A stretch of 64,000 bases of DNA from Pseudomonas sp. (GTDB lineage Bacteria > Pseudomonadota > Gammaproteobacteria > Pseudomonadales > Pseudomonadaceae). This document shows, piece after piece, positions 21,128 to 30,548 of the stretch (positions are counted from its first letter, which is position 1; each line of letters opens with the position of its first letter). A program made the position numbers and the translations under genes. The notes below the pieces were generated by a model, which saw only the letters and a list, made by a program, of their open reading frames with translations, was not told the DNA's origin and ran no database searches. Location: positions 28,213-92,212 of the forward strand of contig NZ_JAGIBG010000021.1 in NCBI RefSeq assembly GCF_017744435.1, given 5' to 3'.

Positions 21128-23110
21128 ATGGCCGGGCTGATTCCCCAAAGCTTCATCGACGACCTGATCAACCGCCTCGACATTGTCGACGTGGTGAGTT
21201 CGCGCGTTCAGCTGAAAAAGACCGGCAAGAACTACTCCGCCTGCTGCCCGTTCCACAAGGAAAAGACACCTTCCTTCACGGTCAGCCCCGACAAGCAGTT
21301 CTACTACTGCTTCGGCTGCGGCGCCGGCGGCAATGCCCTCGGCTTCGTCATGGACCACGACAACCTGGACTTCCCCCAGGCCGTCGAGGAACTGGCCCGC
21401 GCGGCCGGCATGGAAGTGCCCAGGGAACAAGGCCGTCGCGACAACAAGCCGCGCCAGCCAACTGATTCGCCGCTGTACCCCTTGCTGGATGCCGCCTCGG
21501 AGTTCTACCGCCAGGCCCTGCGCAGCCATCCGACCCGCAAGGCGGCGGTGGACTACCTCAAGGGTCGCGGCCTGTCGGGCGAAATCGCCCGCGACTTCGG
21601 CCTGGGCTTCGCGCCGCCCGGCTGGGACAACCTGCTCAAGCACCTGGGCGCCGACACCCTGCAACAGAAGGTGATGATCGACGCCGGCCTGCTGATCGAG
21701 AACGCCGAAAGCGGCAAGCGCTATGACCGCTTCCGCGACCGAGTAATGTTCCCGATCCGCGACAGCCGCGGGCGCATCATCGCCTTTGGCGGCCGGGTAC
21801 TGGGCGACGACAAGCCCAAGTACCTCAACTCCCCGGAAACCCCGGTGTTCCACAAGGGCCAGGAACTCTACGGGCTGTACGAGGCACGCAAGCACAACCG
21901 CAACCTCGACGAGATCATTGTCGTCGAGGGCTACATGGACGTGATCGCCCTGGCCCAGCAAGGCCTGCGCAATGCCGTGGCCACCCTCGGCACCGCGACC
22001 AGCGAAGAGCACCTCAAGCGCCTGTTCCGCGTGGTGCCCAGCGTGCTGTTCTGCTTCGATGGCGACCAGGCCGGGCGCAAGGCCGCCTGGCGCGCACTGG
22101 AATCGACCCTCTCGGCACTGCAGGATGGCCGCCGTGCGCGCTTCCTGTTCCTGCCCGAAGGCGAAGACCCGGACAGCCTGGTACGTGCCGAAGGCACCGA
22201 CGCCTTCAGGGCGCGGATCAACCAGCACGCGCAGCCACTGGCCGACTATTTCTTCGAGCAGCTGAGCAACGAAGCCGACCCGCGCTCGCTGGAAGGCAAG
22301 GCACATATGGCGACCCTGGCCGCACCGTTGATCGAAAAGATCCCCGGCGCCAACCTGCGTCAGCTGATGCGCAACCGCCTGAAGGAAATCACCGGCCTGG
22401 ACCCACAGCAGGTCGAGCAACTGGCGCAACAGGCGCCGGCGGCCAGCAGTGTGCCGGACTACGACCCTGGCTATGACTACGATGCCATGGCCAGCTTCAC
22501 CCCCGACTACGGCGACATGCCACAGCACGACTACGCTCCCGCTCATCAGGAACCGGAGTGGAAACCGAACAAAGGCGGGGGCAAAAAACAGTGGAGCGAC
22601 AAGCCCTGGGACAAGAACCGCAAGGGCGGCAAACCATGGCAGCAGCGCGACGAAGCACCGCCGCGGGTGCCGGCACCGGTCGAACCACCGACCCTGGCCG
22701 CCCTGCGCACCTTGCTGCACCACCCGCTGCTGGCCGGCAAGGTCGAGGATGCCAGCCACTTCGCCGACGAAGAGCACCTGTACAGCCAGTTGCTGGTGGC
22801 CTTGATCGAAGCTGCGCAGAAGAATCCTGGGCTAAGCTCAATGCAGCTGATCGCACGTTGGCACGGCACTGAACAAGGCCGCCTGCTGCGGGCCCTGGCA
22901 GAAAAGGAATGGCTGATCGTGGCCGACAACCTTGAACAACAGTTTTTCGACACTATAACTAGCTTGTCCGCCCGCCAACGCGAGCGCAGCCTGGAACAAC
23001 TGCTCAGGAAATCACGTCAAAGCGAATTGACCAGCGAGGAAAAATCACAGCTCCTCGCCCTGCTGAGCCGGAATGTTCCCGCACAAACGCCGACCTCATC
23101 TGGCGCGTGA
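21128..23110 (+). CDS. dnaG: DNA primase DnaG
   Basis: The primase that lays RNA primers at replication forks. The 660-residue protein has an N-terminal zinc ribbon (CCPFHKEKTPSF ... YYCFGCG, about 39-66). The TOPRIM catalytic domain has VVEGYMDVIALAQ (about 264) and CFDGDQAGRKAA (about 310). The C-terminal part, after a Gly/Lys/Trp-rich linker (about 440-520), is the DnaB-binding domain. ATG at 21128 (MAGLIPQSF) is the usual start; an earlier in-frame start adds seven unlikely residues. Second gene of the macromolecular synthesis operon. Confidence 0.96.
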   Translation: MAGLIPQSFIDDLINRLDIVDVVSSRVQLKKTGKNYSACCPFHKEKTPSFTVSPDKQFYYCFGCGAGGNALGFVMDHDNLDFPQAVEELARAAGMEVPREQGRRDNKPRQPTDSPLYPLLDAASEFYRQALRSHPTRKAAVDYLKGRGLSGEIARDFGLGFAPPGWDNLLKHLGADTLQQKVMIDAGLLIENAESGKRYDRFRDRVMFPIRDSRGRIIAFGGRVLGDDKPKYLNSPETPVFHKGQELYGLYEARKHNRNLDEIIVVEGYMDVIALAQQGLRNAVATLGTATSEEHLKRLFRVVPSVLFCFDGDQAGRKAAWRALESTLSALQDGRRARFLFLPEGEDPDSLVRAEGTDAFRARINQHAQPLADYFFEQLSNEADPRSLEGKAHMATLAAPLIEKIPGANLRQLMRNRLKEITGLDPQQVEQLAQQAPAASSVPDYDPGYDYDAMASFTPDYGDMPQHDYAPAHQEPEWKPNKGGGKKQWSDKPWDKNRKGGKPWQQRDEAPPRVPAPVEPPTLAALRTLLHHPLLAGKVEDASHFADEEHLYSQLLVALIEAAQKNPGLSSMQLIARWHGTEQGRLLRALAEKEWLIVADNLEQQFFDTITSLSARQRERSLEQLLRKSRQSELTSEEKSQLLALLSRNVPAQTPTSSGA

Positions 23111-23124
23111 GGCCCATGCTCGGG

Positions 23125-23130
23125 TATAAT
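23125..23130 (+). promoter_or_regulatory. Perfect -10 hexamer in front of rpoD
   Basis: TATAAT lies in the 67-base dnaG-rpoD gap, about 48 bases before the rpoD ATG. The -35 region is GC-rich and unconvincing. It could give rpoD a promoter of its own in addition to read-through from rpsU-dnaG. Confidence 0.4.
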
Positions 23131-23177
23131 CCTCGGCTTGTTTTTTGCCCGCCAAGACCTTCAGTGGATAGGGTGTT

Positions 23178-25028
<1,851 letters not shown>

Positions 25029-25033
25029 TGACA

Positions 25034-25058
25034 AACCCCGGCCCAGGCCGGGGTTTTT
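25034..25058 (+). terminator. Rho-independent terminator of rpoD
   Basis: AACCCCGGCC-CA-GGCCGGGGTT stem directly after the rpoD stop, running into a T-run (TTTTTCTT). A strong intrinsic terminator for the macromolecular synthesis operon. Confidence 0.9.
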
Positions 25059-25146
25059 CTTATCCGACAAATAGTTGTGATCGGCCGCTCGGCTGGCTGA
25101 ATGCCCGTCTACACTCGACTTCAGACCAACTGAATGCGAGGCCGCT

Positions 25147-28100
25147 ATGCTGCCGATGCCGGCCATTCTGTTGTTGCTCCTGATGCTGTGGAACACAACG
25201 GCCGGCGCCCTGACCCTGACAGACGAGGAAAAAACCTGGCTCGCTGCCCACCCGCAGTTGAGACTGGGCGTCGACGCTTCCTGGCCACCATTCGAGTTTC
25301 GTGACCAGGAAGGCCGGTACCAGGGATTGGCCGCCGATTACATCGCCTTGCTCCAGGATCGCCTGGGAGTATCACTGAAGCCGGTCGAGCCCAGCAGCTG
25401 GACCGAAGTGCTGCAGCAGGCGCGCGAAGGCCGTATCGACCTGCTGCCCGGCATCATGTCGACGCCGGAACGTCAGGGCTACCTGGCATTCACCCGCCCC
25501 TACCTCGATTTCCCCATCGTCATCCTGGCCCATGAAGGCGGCCCGCAACCGCGCACGCTCAAGGACTTGTACGGGCTGAAGGTCGCCGTGGTGGAAAACT
25601 ACGCGCCCCATGAACTGCTACGCACCCACCACCCGGACCTCAACCTGGTGGCGATGCCCAATGTCAGCTCGACCCTGCAGGCACTGGCCACCGACGCGGT
25701 GGACGCCGTGGTCGGCGACCTCGCCTCGAGCATCTGGAGCTTGCGCCAGCTCAAGCTCGAAGGGCTGTACGTGAGCGGCGAAACGCCCTATCGCTATCAA
25801 TTGGCAATGGCCGCGCCCCGTGACCAGCATGTACTGATCGGCATCCTCGACAAGGTGATGGCCGACATGTCCAGCGATGAAGTCAGCCATATCCAGCAGC
25901 GCTGGGTTGGCAACGTGGTCGACCAGCGCAGCTTCTGGCGTGACACCCTGCTCTATGGCCTGCCCGCCGTCCTGCTGCTGATCGCCATTCTCGCCGTGGT
26001 CATCCGCATCAACCGCCGGCTCAGTTCGGAAATCTCCCGGCGCATCGCCCTGGAACAGGAGCTGCGCAGCAGCGAATACCACTACCGCGGCCTGATCGAG
26101 AGCCTGTCGGCAATTGCCTGGGAGGCCGACGCCAACGACTTCACCTACAGCTATGTCTCGCCGCATGCCGAAGACTTGCTGGGCTATCCCCTGCACGACT
26201 GGCTCAAGCCCGGTTTCTGGCGCAGCATCCTGCACCCCGACGATGCGCTCTGGGCCCAGGCCTTCTGCGAAAGCGAAACCGCTGCAGGGCGTGATCACAG
26301 CCTCGACTACCGCGTGATGCGCGCCGACGGCCAGCCGCTCTGGGTACGCAACATCGTCAGCATGATCGAACACGGCCATCGACCCGTGATGCGCGGCTTG
26401 ATGATTGACATCAGCGAGACCAAGCGCACCGAAGACGCGCTGCGTCTGTCGGAGCAGAAGTTCGCCTCGGTGTTCGAGCAGTGCCCGGACATTCTGCTGA
26501 TCGCACGGCACAGCGATGGCGTGCTGCTCGAGGTCAATGAAGCCTTCGAAGAGCAGATCGGCCTTTCACCGGGAGAAGTGATCGGCCGTACCGCCACCGA
26601 GCTCAATTTGTGGGGCATCGAAGGCATGGGCCCGAGGCTGCTCGAACGCCTGCACCAAGGCGGCATCCGCAACATCGAAATGACCTTCCGCCGCAGCAAC
26701 GGCCAGTTGTTCACCGGCCTGACCTCCGCCGAGACTTTCGAGCTTGACGGCACCCTGGCGCTGGTCGTGGCCGTTCGCGACATCAACCAGCTCAAGGAAA
26801 CCCAGCAACAGTTGCAGACCTCCGAGGAAAAGTTCGCCAAGGCCTTCCACGCCTCACCTGACGGCCTGCTGCTGTCGCGCCAGAGCGATGGCCTTCTGCT
26901 GGAGGTCAACGAGGGCTTCTGCCGCCTGACCGGTTACGAGTTCAACCAACCTATCGATCAGACCTCGTTCGACCTGGGGATCTGGGTCGATCTCAACGAA
27001 CGCAAGCGCCTGATTGACCAGCTTGGCCGTGATGGCTTCGTGCGTGACTTCAGTTGCCACCTGCGCCGCAGCGACGGGCAGATTCGTCTCTGCGAGCTGT
27101 CGGCTCGGCCACTGCCGATCGGTGGCGTCGACTGCATGCTGACCATTGCCCGCGACATCACCGAACGCCACCTGATGCAGGAAAAGCTGCAACTGGCTGC
27201 CACCGTGTTCGAAAATACCGCTGAAGGCGTGCTGATCACCGACACCGACCAACGCATCAGCGCAGTCAACCGTGCCTTCAGCGAGATCACCGGCTACAGC
27301 GAGATCGAAGCACTCGGCCAAACCCCGCGCCTGCTCGCCTCCGGTCAGCATGACAGCGCTTTCTACGCCGCCATGTGGCACCAGCTCACCGCTGAAGGTC
27401 ACTGGCAGGGCGAGATCTACAACAAGCGCAAGAATGGCGAGCTGTATCCCGGCTGGCTGACCATCAGCGCCGTACGCAACAACGAGCGCGAAATCACCCA
27501 CTTCGTCGCCGTGTTCGCCGACATTTCCAGCCTCAAGCACGCCCAGGCCAAACTCGATTACCAGGCCCACCACGACCCGCTGACCGGCCTGCCCAACCGC
27601 GCCCTCTTCGAAAACCGGCTGCAGGCCGTACTGACCTGCTCGCAGGTCTCCAACCGCCAGGGTGCGGTGCTGTTCCTCGACCTGGACCGTTTCAAACACA
27701 TCAACGACAGCCTCGGCCACCCGGTTGGCGACCTGTTGCTCAAAGGCATCGCCCAGCGTCTCAAGGAGCAGGTGCGCGACGTCGACACCGTGGCCCGCCT
27801 GGGTGGTGACGAGTTCATCATCCTGCTGCCCGGCCTGCACAAGCCCAGCGATGCCCATGCCATCGCCAACAAGCTGCTGGCCTGCTTCGTCGCCCCGTTC
27901 CAGGCCGGCGAGCACGAGTTCTTCACCAGCGCCAGCATCGGCACCAGCCTCTACCCACAGGATGGCACCGACGTCGCCACGCTGATCCGCAACGCCGACG
28001 CTGCCATGTATCGCTCCAAGGCCAAAGGCCGCAACCGCGTGGAAGCCTACACCCGTGACCTGACCGTGCAGGCCAGCGAACGCATCGCCATGGAACACGA

Positions 28101-28890
28101 ATTGCGCCGCGCCATCGAGCGGAACGAGATGAGCCTGAGCTTCCAGCCCAAGTTGAGCCTCAAGACCCAGACCCTGGTCGGGGCCGAAGCACTGATTCGC
28201 TGGAGCCACCCGACGTTCGGCGAGGTGCCGCCCGAGCATTTCATTCACCTGGCCGAAGAGAACGGCACCATTCTCCAGCTGGGCGACTGGGTGCTGGAAC
28301 AGGCTTGCCAGCAGATGCACCGCTGGAAGAAGGCTTATCAAGCCTTTGGGCCACTGTCGATCAACCTGGCGGGCGCGCAGCTGCGCCACCCCAACCTCGC
28401 CAAACGCATCGAGCATCTGTTGAAGGTCTACCAGCTGAAAGCAGGTGACCTGCAGCTGGAAATCACCGAGAACTTCATCATGAGCCAGGCCGAAGAGGCC
28501 TTGGCCGTATTGCATCAGCTCAAGCAGCTGGGCGTACAGCTGGCGATCGACGACTTCGGCACCGGCTACTCATCGCTGAGCTACCTCAAGCGCCTGCCGC
28601 TGGATATCCTCAAGATCGACAAGTCATTCATCCGCGGCCTGCCGGACGACCCGCACGATGCCGCCATCGCCCGCGCCATCATCGCACTGGGGCGCAGCAT
28701 GCAATTGACGATCATCGCCGAGGGCGTGGAGAACCAGGCACAGCAACGCTTCCTTGCAGCCGAGGGCTGCGAGCAGATCCAGGGCTACATCGTCAGCCTG
28801 CCATTGCCGCCGGACGAGTTCGCAGCGACGTTTCTTCGTATAGCACTGTCTGATCTTTCGGATGGCACGCTTTCAAAACCCTCGTTATAA
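25147..28890 (+). CDS. rmcA: RmcA-type periplasmic-sensing PAS-GGDEF-EAL c-di-GMP enzyme
   Basis: A 1247-residue inner-membrane signalling enzyme. After a signal-anchor comes a periplasmic SBP_bac_3-like domain (about 20-255; LRLGVDASWPPFEFRDQEG). A transmembrane helix follows (about 267-290), then four PAS-like units (starting about 315, 437, 560 and 678). GGDEF (RLGGDEF, 884-890) is preceded by RDVD at inhibitory-site distance, and the EAL domain has EALIRW at about 1014. Both catalytic signatures are intact, so it may make and degrade c-di-GMP. Length, domains and position after rpoD match RmcA of P. aeruginosa, a redox-responsive regulator of biofilm. The ligand here is unknown. Confidence 0.88.
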   Translation: MLPMPAILLLLLMLWNTTAGALTLTDEEKTWLAAHPQLRLGVDASWPPFEFRDQEGRYQGLAADYIALLQDRLGVSLKPVEPSSWTEVLQQAREGRIDLLPGIMSTPERQGYLAFTRPYLDFPIVILAHEGGPQPRTLKDLYGLKVAVVENYAPHELLRTHHPDLNLVAMPNVSSTLQALATDAVDAVVGDLASSIWSLRQLKLEGLYVSGETPYRYQLAMAAPRDQHVLIGILDKVMADMSSDEVSHIQQRWVGNVVDQRSFWRDTLLYGLPAVLLLIAILAVVIRINRRLSSEISRRIALEQELRSSEYHYRGLIESLSAIAWEADANDFTYSYVSPHAEDLLGYPLHDWLKPGFWRSILHPDDALWAQAFCESETAAGRDHSLDYRVMRADGQPLWVRNIVSMIEHGHRPVMRGLMIDISETKRTEDALRLSEQKFASVFEQCPDILLIARHSDGVLLEVNEAFEEQIGLSPGEVIGRTATELNLWGIEGMGPRLLERLHQGGIRNIEMTFRRSNGQLFTGLTSAETFELDGTLALVVAVRDINQLKETQQQLQTSEEKFAKAFHASPDGLLLSRQSDGLLLEVNEGFCRLTGYEFNQPIDQTSFDLGIWVDLNERKRLIDQLGRDGFVRDFSCHLRRSDGQIRLCELSARPLPIGGVDCMLTIARDITERHLMQEKLQLAATVFENTAEGVLITDTDQRISAVNRAFSEITGYSEIEALGQTPRLLASGQHDSAFYAAMWHQLTAEGHWQGEIYNKRKNGELYPGWLTISAVRNNEREITHFVAVFADISSLKHAQAKLDYQAHHDPLTGLPNRALFENRLQAVLTCSQVSNRQGAVLFLDLDRFKHINDSLGHPVGDLLLKGIAQRLKEQVRDVDTVARLGGDEFIILLPGLHKPSDAHAIANKLLACFVAPFQAGEHEFFTSASIGTSLYPQDGTDVATLIRNADAAMYRSKAKGRNRVEAYTRDLTVQASERIAMEHELRRAIERNEMSLSFQPKLSLKTQTLVGAEALIRWSHPTFGEVPPEHFIHLAEENGTILQLGDWVLEQACQQMHRWKKAYQAFGPLSINLAGAQLRHPNLAKRIEHLLKVYQLKAGDLQLEITENFIMSQAEEALAVLHQLKQLGVQLAIDDFGTGYSSLSYLKRLPLDILKIDKSFIRGLPDDPHDAAIARAIIALGRSMQLTIIAEGVENQAQQRFLAAEGCEQIQGYIVSLPLPPDEFAATFLRIALSDLSDGTLSKPSL

Positions 28891-28891
28891 T
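28886..28891 (+). promoter_or_regulatory. -10 element of the tRNA gene inside the rmcA stop
   Basis: TATAAT at 28886-28891 contains the rmcA stop codon TAA and lies 15 bases before the tRNA. The -35 is weak (ATGGCA, 18-base spacing). If active it makes the tRNA independent of rmcA read-through. Confidence 0.4.
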
Positions 28892-28906
28892 CCGGGCACT
28901 TACTGA

Positions 28907-28983
28907 GGGCCTATAGCTCAGTCGGTTAGAGCAGAGGACTCATAATCCTTTGGTCCACGGTTCGAGTCCGTGTGGGCCCACCA
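28907..28983 (+). tRNA. tRNA with CAU anticodon, probably tRNA-Ile2 (lysidine-modified)
   Basis: A 77-base tRNA with encoded CCA. The acceptor stem GGGCCTA pairs with TGGGCCC, followed by A and CCA. The D-arm is GCTCAGTCGGTTAGAGC, the anticodon loop CTCATAA gives CAU, and the T-arm contains GGTTCGAGTCC. CAU can be elongator Met or Ile2. Base pairs C4-G69 and C5-G68, known positive determinants for lysidine synthase TilS in E. coli, are both present, which favours Ile2 reading AUA. A terminator follows. No duplicated 3' end suggesting an integrated element was seen nearby. Confidence 0.9.
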
Positions 28984-28996
28984 GCCATGACGAAAG

Positions 28997-29019
28997 CCGC
29001 GCCGATGCGCGGTTTTTTT
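28997..29019 (+). terminator. Rho-independent terminator after the tRNA
   Basis: CCGCGC-CGAT-GCGCGG followed by seven T. A textbook intrinsic terminator starting 14 bases after the tRNA end. Confidence 0.92.
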
Positions 29020-29101
29020 GTGCTCGAAAGATGACAGTTTCAGGGCTTGCCCTGCTTGTCTACGGCTGGCTAGGCTAGCGGACCCTCCGTAGAGACTCGC
29101 C

Positions 29102-29563
29102 ATGTCGGATTCCCGCCCCATCACCCTCGACGAAATCGACCGCCAGCTGATCGCCCTGCTGCAGATCAACGCCCGCGAAAGCGTCGCCACCCTCGCCCGC
29201 CAGCTCGGCATCGCCCGCACCACGGTCAACTCGCGCCTGGAGCGGCTGGAAAAGAACAAGGTCATCACCGGCTATGGCGTGCGCCTTGGCCAGCGCCTGA
29301 TTGGCGGTGGGCTGCAGGCCTATGTCGGGATCAAGGTGCAGCCACGCTCCGGCAAGGAAGTGGTACGTCGCCTGAGTGCCATGGGGCAGGTGCAGCAGCT
29401 GTGCGCGGTGAGTGGCGAGTTCGATTACGTGGCCTGGTTGCGCAGCGATTCGCCGGAGCAACTCGACCAGCTGCTGGACCAGATTGGCAGCGTCGAGGGG
29501 GTGGAGAAGACCACCACGTCGATCATCCTCAGCAGCAAGGTTGATCGCGGGCAGCCTGCCTGA
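29102..29563 (+). CDS. Lrp/AsnC family transcriptional regulator
   Basis: A 153-residue Lrp/AsnC regulator. The N-terminal winged helix-turn-helix (LDEIDRQLIALLQINARESV, then LARQLGIARTTVNSRLERLE) is followed by a RAM/AsnC effector domain (about 70-145) with VSGEFDYVAWLRS. Such proteins form octamers and respond to amino acids. It precedes the lysine catabolic genes davB-davA in the same orientation, with a toxin-antitoxin pair in between, so control of davBA by lysine is a reasonable inference. No operator was identified. Confidence 0.9.
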   Translation: MSDSRPITLDEIDRQLIALLQINARESVATLARQLGIARTTVNSRLERLEKNKVITGYGVRLGQRLIGGGLQAYVGIKVQPRSGKEVVRRLSAMGQVQQLCAVSGEFDYVAWLRSDSPEQLDQLLDQIGSVEGVEKTTTSIILSSKVDRGQPA

Positions 29564-29656
29564 TCCGTCAGACTGCCAAAGTCTTACAGGGTAATCCCGA
29601 CACTTCCTACAGGCGTTACAAGCTGCAATTCAATGACGCTCCCTCAGCGCGCCGAC

Positions 29657-29716
29657 GCGTATAGGCTGGAAAGAAAGCCCATTGACGGGCTTCTCTTACC
29701 CATCCAAACTATACGC
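29657..29716 (+). promoter_or_regulatory. Inverted repeat upstream of higB (candidate antitoxin operator)
   Basis: GCGTATAG at 29657-29664 and CTATACGC at 29709-29716 are perfect inverted repeats 44 bases apart. They enclose a small hairpin (AAGCCC-ATTGA-CGGGCTT) that could also terminate the upstream regulator gene. The second copy ends 16 bases before the toxin ATG, where HigA-type antitoxins commonly bind. Function is inferred from position. Confidence 0.3.
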
Positions 29717-29732
29717 AGATTACGTACATGCC

Positions 29733-30095
29733 ATGGACGCGTTTTTTGTTGAGTTGCCACCTTTTGAACGCCACCGGTCCGAGTACCTCAGCGAAGAGCA
29801 GTTCCGCTGCCTACAGCAGATCTTGTTGAGCTGCCCAGATGCAGGCGATGTCATCAGAGGAACCGGAGGGCTTAGAAAAATCCGGTTTTCTGATCCCCTC
29901 AGGCACAAGGGAAAACGAGGGGGCATCCGCGCCATTTACTACTACTGGCTATCGGGCATGCAGTTCTGGTTGTTCACCCTTTACGGGAAAGACATGCAGG
30001 ATGACCTGACAGATCAACAGCGCAAGACGCTGAAAACCATGCTCGAACGTGAATACCTGATGAGGACACACCATGCCCCGCAACCTCTTCACTGA
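29733..30095 (+). CDS. higB: HigB2-type RelE-family toxin
   Basis: A 120-residue RelE-superfamily toxin. Blocks FVELPPFERHRSEYLSEEQF, GDVIRGTGGLRKIRFSD, KGKRGGIRAIYYYW and FTLYGKDMQDDLTDQQRKTL closely follow the Vibrio cholerae HigB2 family, ribosome-dependent mRNA interferases. ATG at 29733 gives the family start (MDAFFVE); an upstream in-frame start adds 17 unrelated residues. Toxin-first order and a 23-base overlap with the antitoxin are typical of higBA. Its base composition is lower in GC than neighbouring genes, suggesting acquisition between the regulator and davB. Confidence 0.88.
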   Translation: MDAFFVELPPFERHRSEYLSEEQFRCLQQILLSCPDAGDVIRGTGGLRKIRFSDPLRHKGKRGGIRAIYYYWLSGMQFWLFTLYGKDMQDDLTDQQRKTLKTMLEREYLMRTHHAPQPLH

Positions 30096-30387
30096 ACTCA
30101 GCGAAGGCTTCGAAGCCCTGGCCGAGGAGCGTGCAGGGAAAATGACCCTGCGCTCACACAAGGTAAATTACGAGGAACTCGCGCCACTGGCTCCCAACGA
30201 GCTGCTTGAGCTGCGCCAGCAACTGAACATGTCCAGAGCGCTCTTCGCAAACTATCTGCGGACCAATGCCCGAACGCTGGAGAACTGGGAGCAAGGTCGC
30301 TCCAAGCCGAATGCCCAAGCCATTGCCTTGATCCGCCTGGTACAAAAATTCCCGGAAACGGTGGAGCACCTTGCAGCAATCAGCTGA
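30073..30387 (+). CDS. higA: HigA2-type helix-turn-helix antitoxin
   Basis: A 104-residue antitoxin. A flexible N-terminal segment (MPRNLFTELSEGFEALAEER), which in HigA2 wraps the toxin, precedes a Xre/Cro helix-turn-helix (about 50-100): ELLELRQQLNMSRALFANYL then RTLENWEQGRSKPNAQA. It should neutralise HigB and repress its own operon. Overlap with the toxin gene favours coupled translation. After the stop there is an inverted repeat (ATGTAGTT 30400-30407, AACTACAT 30428-30435) of unknown role. Confidence 0.9.
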   Translation: MPRNLFTELSEGFEALAEERAGKMTLRSHKVNYEELAPLAPNELLELRQQLNMSRALFANYLRTNARTLENWEQGRSKPNAQAIALIRLVQKFPETVEHLAAIS

Positions 30388-30548
30388 TCGTTAAAACTGA
30401 TGTAGTTATGGTCATAGCGACGAAAAAAACTACATTACGCCATCATTCTGCATCTTAATTACGAACACCCCGCTTCATAAAATGACCCCCAGCCATCTCC
30501 TATACTCAGGCTCCGCCCCTCGCGCAGCCGCTCTGGCAAGGTCACTTC

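Noticed and set aside
28907..30548. Genomic island integrated at the tRNA, carrying higBA
   Set aside because: No integrase and no second copy of the tRNA 3' end were seen near the toxin-antitoxin pair; the terminator and Lrp gene in between belong to the core order.
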